A stretch of DNA of 64,000 bases, from positions 1 to 64,000 of the forward strand of contig DATCBY010000034.1 in NCBI GenBank assembly GCA_036511595.1, written 5' to 3'. A program made the translations under genes and the position numbers. The stretch's first letter is position 1, and every line of letters begins with the position of its first letter. This DNA comes from DASZQY01 sp036511595. GTDB taxonomy: Bacteria > Pseudomonadota > Alphaproteobacteria > Rhizobiales > Kaistiaceae. The notes under the pieces were generated by a model that worked only from the letters and a program-made list of their open reading frames with translations, was not told the DNA's origin and ran no database searches. Shown here piece after piece: positions 45,238 to 54,323 of this stretch.

Positions 45238-46086
45238 ATGAGCAGGTCGCTTGCCACAACGTTCGTTAAACCGAGCGTCATCCCGGGTTTCGGGTTGGCG
45301 CTCGGTTTTACGTTGACGTATCTCAGCCTGATCGTTCTGTTTCCGTTGGCCACTCTCGTGCTCAAGACCACGTCTCTGGGCTGGGCGGATTTCTGGAAGA
45401 TCGCTCTCGATCCGCGCACCCTCGCGGCGCTGCGCATTTCCTTCGGCATATCGCTGCTGGCCGCGGCCATCAACGCCGTCTTCGGCCTCATCGTTACCTG
45501 GGTGCTCGTTCGCTATGAATTCCCCGGCCGCAAGCTGCTCGACGCCTTTATCGATCTCCCCTTTGCGCTGCCTACCGCGGTCGCCGGCATCGCGCTTACC
45601 GCGATCTACGCGCCCAAGGGGTGGGTGGGTAAATTCCTTGCGCCGCTTGGCATCAAGATCGCCTACACGCCGCTGGGCATCCTGATTGCGCTGGTTTTTA
45701 TCGGACTGCCGTTCATCGTGCGCACCCTCCAGCCGGTTCTGGAAGACCTTGATCGCGAAGTCGAGGAAGCCTCCGCCACTCTCGGCGCTCACCGGCTGCA
45801 GACGATCCTCTGGGTGGTGATGCCGGCGCTGATACCTCCGCTTCTCACCGGCTTTGCGCTCGCGCTCGCCCGCGCCGTCGGCGAGTACGGTTCCGTCGTC
45901 TTCATCGCCGGCAATATTCCCTACGTGTCGGAAATTGCGCCGCTCCTCATCATCATCCGCCTGCAGGAATTCAACTACGCCGGTGCTACTGCCATCGCCA
46001 CGATCATGCTGGCGATCTCCTTCGTGTTGCTGCTCGCCATCAACCTCCTGCAAACGTGGACACGCCGCAGGCTAGGCAATGGTTGA
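45238..46086 (+). CDS. cysT: Sulfate ABC transporter permease CysT
   Basis: A 282-residue inner-membrane permease with about six membrane segments and the EAA loop (DREVEEASATLGAHRLQTILWVVMPALIPP). The GAGGAG ribosome-binding site abuts the ATG with essentially no spacer, which is odd and may mean inefficient initiation or an incorrect start. It follows the binding-protein gene by 9 bases and overlaps cysW by 8 bases. Confidence 0.95.
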   Translation: MSRSLATTFVKPSVIPGFGLALGFTLTYLSLIVLFPLATLVLKTTSLGWADFWKIALDPRTLAALRISFGISLLAAAINAVFGLIVTWVLVRYEFPGRKLLDAFIDLPFALPTAVAGIALTAIYAPKGWVGKFLAPLGIKIAYTPLGILIALVFIGLPFIVRTLQPVLEDLDREVEEASATLGAHRLQTILWVVMPALIPPLLTGFALALARAVGEYGSVVFIAGNIPYVSEIAPLLIIIRLQEFNYAGATAIATIMLAISFVLLLAINLLQTWTRRRLGNG

Positions 46087-46960
46087 CGCGGGGATCCCGG
46101 CGTCGGACGCTTTCCCGCGTCCTGATCTGGCCACGACTGAGCGGCGCGGCGTCCGTGTCTTGCTCATCGCGATCGCGGTCGCCTTCCTGCTTTTCTTTCT
46201 GCTCCTCCCGCTGGTTACTGTCTTTGTCGAAGCGTTCCGCTACGGCGTCGGCGTTTATTTTGCCGGACTCTCTGACGGCGACACGCTTGCCTCGATCAAG
46301 CTGACGCTTGTCGTCGCCGCCGTCTCGGTTCCTGCCAATCTTGTCTTCGGCCTCGCTGCCTCCTGGGCGATCGCCAAGTTCGAATTCAAGGGCAAGAGTG
46401 TCCTCACCACACTGATCGACCTGCCCTTCTCGGTGTCACCAGTCACATCGGGTCTCATCTACGTGCTGCTCTTCGGCGCCCAGGGCTATTTCGGCCCGTG
46501 GCTGGAAGTCCATCACGTCCACATTATTTTTGCCGTGCCCGGCATCGTCCTGGCGACGGTGTTCGTCACCTTTCCGTTCGTTGCCCGCGAGCTCATTCCG
46601 TTGATGCAGGAGCAGGGCACCCGCGAAGAGGAGGCGGCGGTATCGCTGGGCGCCGGCGGCGTCACGACGTTTCTGCGCATCACGCTCCCCAACGTGAAAT
46701 GGGCGTTGCTCTACGGCGTGCTTCTTTGCAACGCGCGCGCCATGGGCGAATTCGGCGCGGTGTCGGTCGTCTCGGGGCACATTCGTGGCCTCACCGACAC
46801 CATGCCGTTGCAGATCGAGATTCTTTACAACGACTACTCCTACAGCGCCGCCTTCGCGGTCGCCTCGCTTCTGGCGCTTCTCGCCCTCGTCACGCTCGCC
46901 GTCAAAACGCTGCTCGAGTGGCGGTTTGCCGGCGAAATCGCCGCGCAACGTCGCCACTGA
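46079..46960 (+). CDS. cysW: Sulfate ABC transporter permease CysW
   Basis: A 293-residue second permease subunit with about six membrane segments and the EAA loop (REEEAAVSLGAGGVTTFLRITLPNVKWAL). It pairs with CysT to form the transmembrane channel. The overlap with cysT indicates coupled translation; cysA starts 13 bases after its stop. Confidence 0.95.
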   Translation: MVDAGIPASDAFPRPDLATTERRGVRVLLIAIAVAFLLFFLLLPLVTVFVEAFRYGVGVYFAGLSDGDTLASIKLTLVVAAVSVPANLVFGLAASWAIAKFEFKGKSVLTTLIDLPFSVSPVTSGLIYVLLFGAQGYFGPWLEVHHVHIIFAVPGIVLATVFVTFPFVARELIPLMQEQGTREEEAAVSLGAGGVTTFLRITLPNVKWALLYGVLLCNARAMGEFGAVSVVSGHIRGLTDTMPLQIEILYNDYSYSAAFAVASLLALLALVTLAVKTLLEWRFAGEIAAQRRH

Positions 46961-46973
46961 GGGGAAAACGGGG

Positions 46974-48101
46974 ATGGACGCGCGCGTTGAAAATGATGTG
47001 AATGGCGCCGGCGGTAGTCGGACGGGATGGGGCGAACGCGTGGACGTGACGGTCGAGAACGTCGAGAAGGCCTTCGGCGACACGCCGGCGCTGCATGGCG
47101 TCTCGCTCGAGATAAAATCCGGCGAGCTAGTCGCGCTGCTGGGACCCTCTGGCTCCGGCAAGACGACGCTGCTGCGCATTCTCGCCGGCCTCGATCTGCC
47201 GAGCGCCGGCCGCGTCATGTTCGGCGGCGAGGATGCGCTCCGCCTGACCGTGCAGCAACGCAACGTCGGCTTCGTCTTCCAGAATTATGCGCTGTTCCGG
47301 CACATGCGCGTTTTCGACAACGTCGCGTTCGGCCTCGACGTGCGTCCGTCCTCACGGCGGCCCGCCAAGCCCGATATCCGCACCCGTGTTCTGGAGCTGC
47401 TGAAGCTGGTCCAGCTCAATGGGCTCGACCATCGCTATCCCTCGCAGCTTTCCGGTGGCCAGCGCCAGCGCGTTGCGCTCGCCCGCGCCTTGGCCATCGA
47501 ACCGCGCATCCTTCTGCTTGATGAGCCGTTCGGCGCGCTCGATGCAAAGGTCCGCCGCGAATTGCGTCGCTGGCTGCGCGAAATCCACGATCAGACCGGC
47601 CACACCACCGTGTTCGTCACTCACGACCAGGAGGAGGCGATCGAGCTTGCCGACCGCATCGTCGTACTGAACCAGGGCAAGATCGAACAGGTCGGCACGC
47701 CGGACGACATCTACGACAATCCGGCATCGCCCTTCGTCGCCGGTTTCATCGGCGAGAGCAATGCGCTGCCGGTGGTAAGCGATGCCGGCAAGCTGTCGCT
47801 GGACGATCGCGCCCTCGATCTCGTGGCGATCCCGGGCCCAGACGGTCCGCGCACGCTGGTCTTCCGGCCCCACCACGTCGACGTGCTGGGCTCCCGTCCC
47901 GGAGGCATCGCGGGCTGGGTTATTTCGGAGCGTCGTCACGGCGCCGTCCGCCGCCTCGAGGTCGAGATCGGCATGAGCCGCCATCGCATCGAGGTCGACG
48001 TGGCCGCCGATGAACCGCGCGCCAAGAAGGGCGATCGCATCAGCGTGCTGCCCAACCATTGGTGGCTGTTCGATGACGCGGCTGCAAAAGCGGCGCCATA
48101 G
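46974..48101 (+). CDS. cysA: Sulfate ABC transporter ATP-binding protein CysA
   Basis: A 375-residue ATPase energising sulfate import. Walker A is GPSGSGKTTLLRILAGL, the signature is LSGGQRQRVALARALA, Walker B is ILLLDEPFGALD, and the switch histidine is in VFVTHDQEEA. A C-terminal TOBE-like regulatory region (from about 270) is present. The ATG at 46974 adds some 20 residues before the family core; a later GTG at 47041 is a possible shorter start. Confidence 0.95.
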   Translation: MDARVENDVNGAGGSRTGWGERVDVTVENVEKAFGDTPALHGVSLEIKSGELVALLGPSGSGKTTLLRILAGLDLPSAGRVMFGGEDALRLTVQQRNVGFVFQNYALFRHMRVFDNVAFGLDVRPSSRRPAKPDIRTRVLELLKLVQLNGLDHRYPSQLSGGQRQRVALARALAIEPRILLLDEPFGALDAKVRRELRRWLREIHDQTGHTTVFVTHDQEEAIELADRIVVLNQGKIEQVGTPDDIYDNPASPFVAGFIGESNALPVVSDAGKLSLDDRALDLVAIPGPDGPRTLVFRPHHVDVLGSRPGGIAGWVISERRHGAVRRLEVEIGMSRHRIEVDVAADEPRAKKGDRISVLPNHWWLFDDAAAKAAP

Positions 48102-48119
48102 GCGCGCTTCCTCATAAGG

Positions 48120-48148
48120 TTGCGTTCCCCCGTCGAAGCGACTATATG
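48120..48148 (+). promoter_or_regulatory. Sigma-70 promoter of the rimP-nusA-infB operon
   Basis: TTGCGT and TATATG are separated by 17 bases, 100 bases before the rimP start. This is one of the best -35/-10 pairs in the window and sits at the start of a long co-directional cluster. Confidence 0.6.
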
Positions 48149-48184
48149 AGCGCCGTCACCTCAAACGATCTGATCGTCTTGAGA

Positions 48185-48204
48185 GTGGGTCCGCCCGGAC
48201 CCGC
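48185..48204 (+). promoter_or_regulatory. Leader hairpin before rimP
   Basis: GTGGGTCC (48185-48192), loop GCCC, and GGACCCGC (48197-48204) form an 8-bp stem (one G-T pair) in the leader, followed by a short pyrimidine run. It may be an attenuator or a weak terminator after the sulfate operon. Confidence 0.45.
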
Positions 48205-48247
48205 TCCTTTCGGTGTTAGACCGGTTTGATTGAAGGAAGTGCTTCAA

Positions 48248-48850
48248 GTGTCGGCAGCCCCTGAGCTGGAAAATCTCGAGGAAGCGCGCGTAATTGCCGA
48301 GACCGGTATCGAGGCTCGCATTGCCCGCATTGTCGAGCCGGTAGCCGAAGGCCTCGGCTTCCGCCTGGTGCGCGTCAAGGTTTCCTCGCTGAACGGAAAT
48401 ACCGTGCAGATCATGGCCGAGCGGCCCGACGGCACGATGACCGTCGGCGACTGCGAGGCGCTTTCCCGCGATATTTCGCCCGCGCTCGACGTCGAGGATC
48501 CGATGGACGCCGCCTATAATCTGGAGGTTTCCTCGCCCGGCATCGACCGGCCGCTCGTCCGCCGCTCCGATTTCATCAAGGCTGCCGGGCACGAAGCCAA
48601 AGTCGAGCTGGCGCGTCCTCTCGATGGGCGCAAGCGCTTCAAGGGCAAACTGACTGGCCTTGAGGGTGACAGTGTCGTCCTCGAACTCGACAAATCGAAG
48701 CTCGATGGCACCACGACGGTGAGGCTGCCGCTCGCCGATATCGGCGAAGCCAAGCTCGTACTGACTGATGCGCTCGTCCGCGAGACGCTGCGCAACGACA
48801 AGCGCAAGGCGCGCGAACAGGATCACGCCGGCCTCCAGCCGGAATACTAG
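48248..48850 (+). CDS. rimP: Ribosome maturation factor RimP
   Basis: Needed for 30S subunit assembly. The 200-residue protein shows the RimP core: VEPVAEGLGFRLVRVKV, CEALSRDISPALD, YNLEVSSPGIDRPL and a C-terminal Sm-like domain. The GTG at 48248 has AAGGAA nine bases upstream; TTG and GTG codons slightly upstream fall inside that Shine-Dalgarno sequence. nusA follows after 11 bases. Confidence 0.94.
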   Translation: MSAAPELENLEEARVIAETGIEARIARIVEPVAEGLGFRLVRVKVSSLNGNTVQIMAERPDGTMTVGDCEALSRDISPALDVEDPMDAAYNLEVSSPGIDRPLVRRSDFIKAAGHEAKVELARPLDGRKRFKGKLTGLEGDSVVLELDKSKLDGTTTVRLPLADIGEAKLVLTDALVRETLRNDKRKAREQDHAGLQPEY

Positions 48851-48861
48851 GGAGAAGGACT

Positions 48862-50475
48862 ATGGCCGTCAGTGCAAATCGCCTGGAACTCTTGCAGATC
48901 GCCGATGCGGTCGCGCGCGAGAAGGCGATCGACCGCATGATCGTGGTCGCCGCGATGGAGGACGCCATCCAGAAAGCGGCCCGCTCGCGCTACGGCTCGG
49001 AGACCGACATCCGCGCCGAGATCAACCCGAAGACTGGCGAGATCAAGCTGCAGCGGCTCTTGAAGGTTGTCGAGAAGATCGAGAACCCGGCGACCGACAT
49101 CCTCATCGAGGACGCGCGCGGCCGCAACCCGGCCGCCCAGCCCGGCGACTTCATCGCCGAGCCGCTGCCGCCGATGGATTTCGGGCGTATCGCTGCCCAG
49201 TCCGCCAAGCAGGTCATCGTCCAGAAGGTGCGCGACGCCGAGCGCGACCGTCAGTACGAGGAGTTCAAGGACCGCATCGGCGAGATCGTCAACGGCCAGG
49301 TCAAGCGCGTCGAGTATGGCAACGTCATTGTCGACCTTGGCCGCGGCGAGGGCATCGTGCGCCGCGACGAACTGATCCCGCGCGAGACCTTCCGCTACGG
49401 CGATCGCATCCGCGCCTATATCTACGACGTTCGCCGCGAGCAGCGCGGCCCGCAAATCTTCCTGTCGCGCACCCATCCCCAATTCATGTCGAAGCTGTTC
49501 GCGCAGGAAGTGCCCGAGATTTACGACGGCATCATCGAGGTCAAGTCGGTCGCCCGCGATCCCGGTTCCCGTGCCAAGATCGCCGTCATCTCGCGCGATT
49601 CCTCCATCGATCCGGTCGGTGCTTGCGTCGGCATGCGCGGTTCGCGTGTCCAGGCCGTAGTGAACGAACTGCAGGGCGAGAAGATCGACATCATCCCGTG
49701 GTCGGCGGACGCCGCCACCTTCATCGTCAATTCGCTACAGCCGGCCGAGGTCGCCAAGGTCGTCCTCGACGAAGACGCCGAGCGCATCGAGGTTGTGGTG
49801 CCGGACGAGCAGTTGTCGCTTGCCATCGGCCGCCGCGGCCAGAATGTGCGTCTCGCCTCGCAGCTGACCGGCTGGGATATCGACATCCTCACCGAGCAGG
49901 AAGAATCCGAGCGTCGCCAGAAGGAGTTCCAGGAGCGCTCGCAACTGTTCATCGCCGCCCTCGATGTCGACGAGGTCGTTGGTCAGCTGCTCGCTTCCGA
50001 AGGCTTCGCCACCGCCGAGGAGATCGCCTTTGTCGATGTCGAGGATCTCGCCGCGATCGAAGGTTTCGACGAGGAAACTGCCGGAGAACTGCAGACCCGG
50101 GCCCGCGAGTACCTCGATAAGCTCGAGGCCGAGCAGGATGTCGAGCGCAAGAGTCTCGGCGTCGAGGATAGCCTGCGGGAAGTGCCTGGCATGACCACCG
50201 CCATGATGGTTGCCCTCGGCAAGAACGACATCAAGACAGTCGAGGATTTCGCCGGGTCGGTGCCCGATGAGCTGACGGGCTGGGTTGAGCGCAAGGATGG
50301 CGAGGCAACCCGACACGCCGGTGCGCTGGACGGCTTCTCGCTCTCGCGCGTCGATGCGGAGACGATGATCATGCAGGCGCGCGTCAAGGCCGGCTGGATT
50401 ACCGAAGCCGACCTCAACCGGCCGGTGGAACCGGAAATGGCGACGGCCGAAGCCGCCGCCGTTCCGGCGATCTAG
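48862..50475 (+). CDS. nusA: Transcription termination/antitermination factor NusA
   Basis: RNA polymerase-associated factor. The 537-residue protein has the N-terminal NusA domain, S1 domain (IVNGQVKRVEYGNVIVDLG), two KH domains (ACVGMRGSRVQAVVNEL and SLAIGRRGQNVRLASQL) and C-terminal acidic helix-hairpin-helix repeats typical of proteobacteria. It is between rimP and the YlxR-like gene in the standard order. Confidence 0.97.
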   Translation: MAVSANRLELLQIADAVAREKAIDRMIVVAAMEDAIQKAARSRYGSETDIRAEINPKTGEIKLQRLLKVVEKIENPATDILIEDARGRNPAAQPGDFIAEPLPPMDFGRIAAQSAKQVIVQKVRDAERDRQYEEFKDRIGEIVNGQVKRVEYGNVIVDLGRGEGIVRRDELIPRETFRYGDRIRAYIYDVRREQRGPQIFLSRTHPQFMSKLFAQEVPEIYDGIIEVKSVARDPGSRAKIAVISRDSSIDPVGACVGMRGSRVQAVVNELQGEKIDIIPWSADAATFIVNSLQPAEVAKVVLDEDAERIEVVVPDEQLSLAIGRRGQNVRLASQLTGWDIDILTEQEESERRQKEFQERSQLFIAALDVDEVVGQLLASEGFATAEEIAFVDVEDLAAIEGFDEETAGELQTRAREYLDKLEAEQDVERKSLGVEDSLREVPGMTTAMMVALGKNDIKTVEDFAGSVPDELTGWVERKDGEATRHAGALDGFSLSRVDAETMIMQARVKAGWITEADLNRPVEPEMATAEAAAVPAI

Positions 50476-50491
50476 ATATGGAACCACAGGC

Positions 50492-51175
50492 TTGCCGAAG
50501 ACCAGCCAACCAACCGAACGTACCTGCATCGTCACCCGTGAGGCGAAGCCGCTCGACGCGCTGATCCGTTTTGTCGTGGCGCCGGACGGTTCGCTGGTGC
50601 CCGATCTCCGTCACCGTCTTCCCGGCCGCGGCGTCTGGGTGACGGCCGACGCCAGCACGACACGGACGGCGGAGAAGAGGCATCTCTTCGCCAAGGCGTT
50701 CGGCGGCGCGGTAAAGGTCGAGCCCGGCTTGGCGGAACGCGTCGACGGTTTGCTTCTCGCCGCCGCCACCGGTGCCCTGGCGCTGTCGCGGAAGGCCGGC
50801 GGGCTGATCGGCGGCTTCGGCAAGGTCGAGGCCGCGCTCGGCGGCGAGCCGGTGATCGCGGTCATCCATGCGGCCGAGGCGGGAGCGGATGGGGTCGCCA
50901 AGTTGCTGGGCGCCGTCAATCGCCGGTTCGGGCACGGTAACCTTCCGGTAATCCGCTGCTTTGGCGCCGAGCAATTGGATTTGGCATTCGGCCGAACAAA
51001 TGTGATACATGCTGCGCTGCTTGCCGGGCCGGCAGGCGCAAACGTGCTGGCGCGGGTTGGGGATCTCGTCCGCTTTCGAGGCGGCAATGGCCCTCGCGCG
51101 AGCAACGGTGAACGCTCTTTCGATGCCCTTACTGATGTGAATGACCTGTCCCTCGGGACAATAGGAACGCCATAG
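50492..51175 (+). CDS. YlxR/DUF448 RNA-binding protein with C-terminal extension
   Basis: A 227-residue protein. Its N-terminal ~90 residues are a YlxR domain (TERTCIVTREAKPLDALIRF and GRGVWVTADAS). The rest, from about 95, resembles the L7Ae-like domain found in longer alphaproteobacterial members. YlxR proteins bind RNA or modulate RNase P in some bacteria. The start is a TTG at 50492; a nearby ATG at 50478 is in another frame. It lies between nusA and infB. Confidence 0.88.
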   Translation: MPKTSQPTERTCIVTREAKPLDALIRFVVAPDGSLVPDLRHRLPGRGVWVTADASTTRTAEKRHLFAKAFGGAVKVEPGLAERVDGLLLAAATGALALSRKAGGLIGGFGKVEAALGGEPVIAVIHAAEAGADGVAKLLGAVNRRFGHGNLPVIRCFGAEQLDLAFGRTNVIHAALLAGPAGANVLARVGDLVRFRGGNGPRASNGERSFDALTDVNDLSLGTIGTP

Positions 51176-51181
51176 GCACGC

Positions 51182-53776
51182 ATGACTGATCAGACTGGGG
51201 ACAAGACGATCAATACCCCGAAGCGCACGTTGGGCCTGAAGCGAGGCGCCATCGAGCGCGACACGGTTCGTCAGAGTTTTTCCCACGGCCGCACCAACAT
51301 GGTTCAGGTCGAGCGCAAGAAGCGCCGCATCACGCTCCCCGGCGAGAAGCCCGAGGCGGTGGTTCCGGCTGCCCGTGCCGCTGCCGAAGTTCCGGCAGCG
51401 CCTGGCCGCCCGGCCGCTGCGGTTGCCGAAACCGTGCCGCAACCTTCACCGGCCTCGCGCGCCGGGCTGGTGCTGCGCCAGCTTTCCACTGACGAGATCG
51501 ATGCCCGCGCCCGCGCGCTGGCGGATGCCAAGGTGCATGAGGCCGAGGATCGCCGCGCCGCCGCCGACGCGGCCGCCCGCCGGGCCGTCGAGAACGAACG
51601 CCTGGCGCGCGAGCGCACGGAGGCCGAGCATCGCCAGGCGGAGGAAGATGCCCGCCACCAGACCGAGGATTCGGTCAAACAGCGCGCCGAGGAGGCTGCC
51701 CGGCGCCGTTTCGGCGAGGAGGCCGCGAAGAACGCGACCGCCGCTGCTGCCCCGTCGGCCGCGCGGCCTGGCGCCGTCCGCACGCTGAAGGAAGTCGAGG
51801 ACGACGGCGATCGTCCCGGTGGGCTGCGCGGACGCGTCAAGGCCAAGGCGCCGGCGGAGCCGAAGCCGGTCAAGCGCGTCGAGGACCGTCGCCGTGGCAA
51901 GCTCACCCTGGTTAACGCGCTCGACGATACCGAGCGCGCCCGGTCGTTGGCTTCCATCCGCCGCCGCCGCGAGCGCGAGCGTGCCCGCACCCATGAGGGG
52001 CCGCGCGACAAGGTCATGCGCGAGGTCGTCATCCCCGAAAGGATCACGGTCGCCGAACTCGCTAACCGCATGTCGGAACGCGCCGTCGATGTCATCAAGC
52101 ATCTCATGAAGCAAGGGCAGATGGTCCAGGCCACCGATGTTATCGAGGCCGACACGGCACAGATCATCGCCGAGGACATGGGCCACACGGTGCGTCGCGT
52201 CGCGGAATCCGACGTCGAAGAGGGCCTGTTCGTCAAGGCCGACACCGACAGCGGCGACTTGGAGTCGCGCCCGCCGGTGGTCACCGTCATGGGCCACGTC
52301 GATCATGGCAAGACGTCGCTGCTTGACGCCATCCGCAAGACCCACGTCGTCTCGGGCGAGGCAGGCGGCATCACCCAGCACATCGGCGCCTACCAGGTCG
52401 AAGTGAACGGCGCCAAAATCACCTTCATCGACACCCCCGGCCACGCCGCTTTCACCGCCATGCGTGCCCGCGGCGCCAGCGTCACCGACATCGTCATCCT
52501 GGTGGTGGCTGCCGATGACGGGGTCATGCCGCAGACCATTGAGGCGATCAATCACGCCAAGGCCGCTAGCGCTCCGATCATCGTCGCGATCAACAAGATC
52601 GACAAATCAGACGCCGACCCGCAGCGCGTTCGCACTGAACTGCTCCAGCACGAAGTCTTCGTCGAATCGATGGGCGGCGATGTGCTCGACGTCGAGGTTT
52701 CCGCGACCAAGGGCACCAATCTCGACAAGCTGCTCGAGACGGTACTTCTGCAGTCGGAGGTGCTCGAGCTAAAGGCCAACCCCAATCGCGCCGCCGAGGG
52801 AACCGTCATCGAGGCGCGCCTCGACAAAGGCCGTGGCGCCGTCGCCACTGTGCTCGTCCAGCAGGGGACCCTCAAGATCGGCGATATCGTCGTAGCCGGC
52901 GCCGCCTCGGGTCGCGTGCGGGCGTTGCTCGACGATCATGGTACGCAGATCAAGGAAGCCGGCCCGTCGACCCCCGTCGAGGTGCTTGGTTTCGCCGACG
53001 CGCCGGAAGCGGGCGACCGCATGGCGGTGGTCGAATCGGAAGCCCGCGCCCGCGAGGTCACCGACTACCGCGTGCGCCAGAAGCGCGACAAGTCGCTGGC
53101 CTCGACCAATGCCGCCCGCGGCTCGCTTGAGCAGATGATGAGCCAGCTCGCCACCGCCGGACAGAAGGTCTTTCCTCTGGTCATCAAGGGCGATGTGCAG
53201 GGCTCGGTCGAGGCAATCAGCCAGGCTCTCGCCGCGCTTGGCACTCCGGAGGTCACGGCCCGGGTCATTCACTCGGGTGTCGGCGGCATCACCGAATCGG
53301 ACGTCACGCTCGCTGCCACGTCGAGCGCCGCTATCATCGCCTTCAACGTCCGCGCCAATGGCCAGGCCCGCGCGCTGGCCGAGCGCGATGGCATTGAAAT
53401 CCGCCAGTACAACATCATCTATAATCTGGTCGACGACGTGAAGGCGGCGATGTCGGGCATGCTCTCGCCCGAGCGTCGCGAGACGATGCTGGGCAACGCC
53501 GAGATCCTGGAGATCTTCAATATCTCCAAGGTCGGCAAGATCGCCGGTTGCCGCGTCACCGATGGTGTCGTCCAGCGCGGCGCCAACGTTCGCCTGATCC
53601 GCGACAACGTCGTCGTCCACGAAGGCAAACTATCGACCCTCAAACGCTTCAAGGATGAGGTGCGCGAAGTGCCGGCCGGCCAGGAGTGCGGCATGGCCTT
53701 CGAGAAATACGAGGACATGCGGGCCGGCGATGTCATCGAATGTTACCGCGTCGAGGAAATCGCGCGGTCCCTGTAG
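51182..53776 (+). CDS. infB: Translation initiation factor IF-2
   Basis: GTPase that brings initiator tRNA to the ribosome. The 864-residue protein starts with an IF2-N-type segment (TLGLKRGAIERDTVRQSFSHG), then a long charged, alanine/arginine-rich linker (about 80-270), and then the G domain with GHVDHGKT (371-378), DTPGHAAF and NKID. The C-terminal domains II-IV follow. Length is normal for alphaproteobacteria. Confidence 0.97.
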   Translation: MTDQTGDKTINTPKRTLGLKRGAIERDTVRQSFSHGRTNMVQVERKKRRITLPGEKPEAVVPAARAAAEVPAAPGRPAAAVAETVPQPSPASRAGLVLRQLSTDEIDARARALADAKVHEAEDRRAAADAAARRAVENERLARERTEAEHRQAEEDARHQTEDSVKQRAEEAARRRFGEEAAKNATAAAAPSAARPGAVRTLKEVEDDGDRPGGLRGRVKAKAPAEPKPVKRVEDRRRGKLTLVNALDDTERARSLASIRRRRERERARTHEGPRDKVMREVVIPERITVAELANRMSERAVDVIKHLMKQGQMVQATDVIEADTAQIIAEDMGHTVRRVAESDVEEGLFVKADTDSGDLESRPPVVTVMGHVDHGKTSLLDAIRKTHVVSGEAGGITQHIGAYQVEVNGAKITFIDTPGHAAFTAMRARGASVTDIVILVVAADDGVMPQTIEAINHAKAASAPIIVAINKIDKSDADPQRVRTELLQHEVFVESMGGDVLDVEVSATKGTNLDKLLETVLLQSEVLELKANPNRAAEGTVIEARLDKGRGAVATVLVQQGTLKIGDIVVAGAASGRVRALLDDHGTQIKEAGPSTPVEVLGFADAPEAGDRMAVVESEARAREVTDYRVRQKRDKSLASTNAARGSLEQMMSQLATAGQKVFPLVIKGDVQGSVEAISQALAALGTPEVTARVIHSGVGGITESDVTLAATSSAAIIAFNVRANGQARALAERDGIEIRQYNIIYNLVDDVKAAMSGMLSPERRETMLGNAEILEIFNISKVGKIAGCRVTDGVVQRGANVRLIRDNVVVHEGKLSTLKRFKDEVREVPAGQECGMAFEKYEDMRAGDVIECYRVEEIARSL

Positions 53777-53861
53777 GAACCCTTTTTGCAAGACAACCGT
53801 CGTCGCGCGCCTTCATCCGGCGGCTTTCGCCCGCGCGACCTGACATTGGAGTACGTCGCAA

Positions 53862-54323
53862 ATGCAGCGTAATGCCTCAATCAAACCGGGGGTAAAGTCG
53901 GGCCGGGCGCCATCGCAGCGACAGCTGCGCGTCGGCGAAGTCATTCGCCACGCACTTGCCGAGATTCTGCAGCGCGGCGACGTCCATGACCCGGTGTTCG
54001 AAGGTTCCGTGATCACCGTGCCCGAAGTCCGAATGGCCCCGGATCTCAAGTGCGCCACGGTCTTCGTCATGCCGCTCGGCGGCAAAGGCAATGAGGCAGT
54101 TCTCGAGGCTTTCGACCGCAACAAAAAGTATCTGCGCGGGGAGGTGGCCCGCCGCGTCAATCTGCGTGCCGCGCCCGATCTCCGCTTCCGCATCGACACC
54201 TCCTTCGAGCAAGGCGCCCGGGTCGATGCGATGCTGCGGTCGCCTGAAGTGACCCGCGATCTCGGCGCCGCCGATGCGGCCGCTCCCGACGGCAGCCCAC
54301 CCAAGGACGAACCGCACTCCTGA
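53862..54323 (+). CDS. rbfA: 30S ribosome-binding factor A
   Basis: Cold-shock-related 30S assembly factor. The 153-residue KH-like protein has RVGEVIRHALAEILQRGDVHDP, ATVFVMPLGG and the helix FDRNKKYLRGEVARRVNLRAAPDLRFRID (core RGEVARRVNLR). The stop and the truB start share one base (TGATG). Confidence 0.95.
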   Translation: MQRNASIKPGVKSGRAPSQRQLRVGEVIRHALAEILQRGDVHDPVFEGSVITVPEVRMAPDLKCATVFVMPLGGKGNEAVLEAFDRNKKYLRGEVARRVNLRAAPDLRFRIDTSFEQGARVDAMLRSPEVTRDLGAADAAAPDGSPPKDEPHS

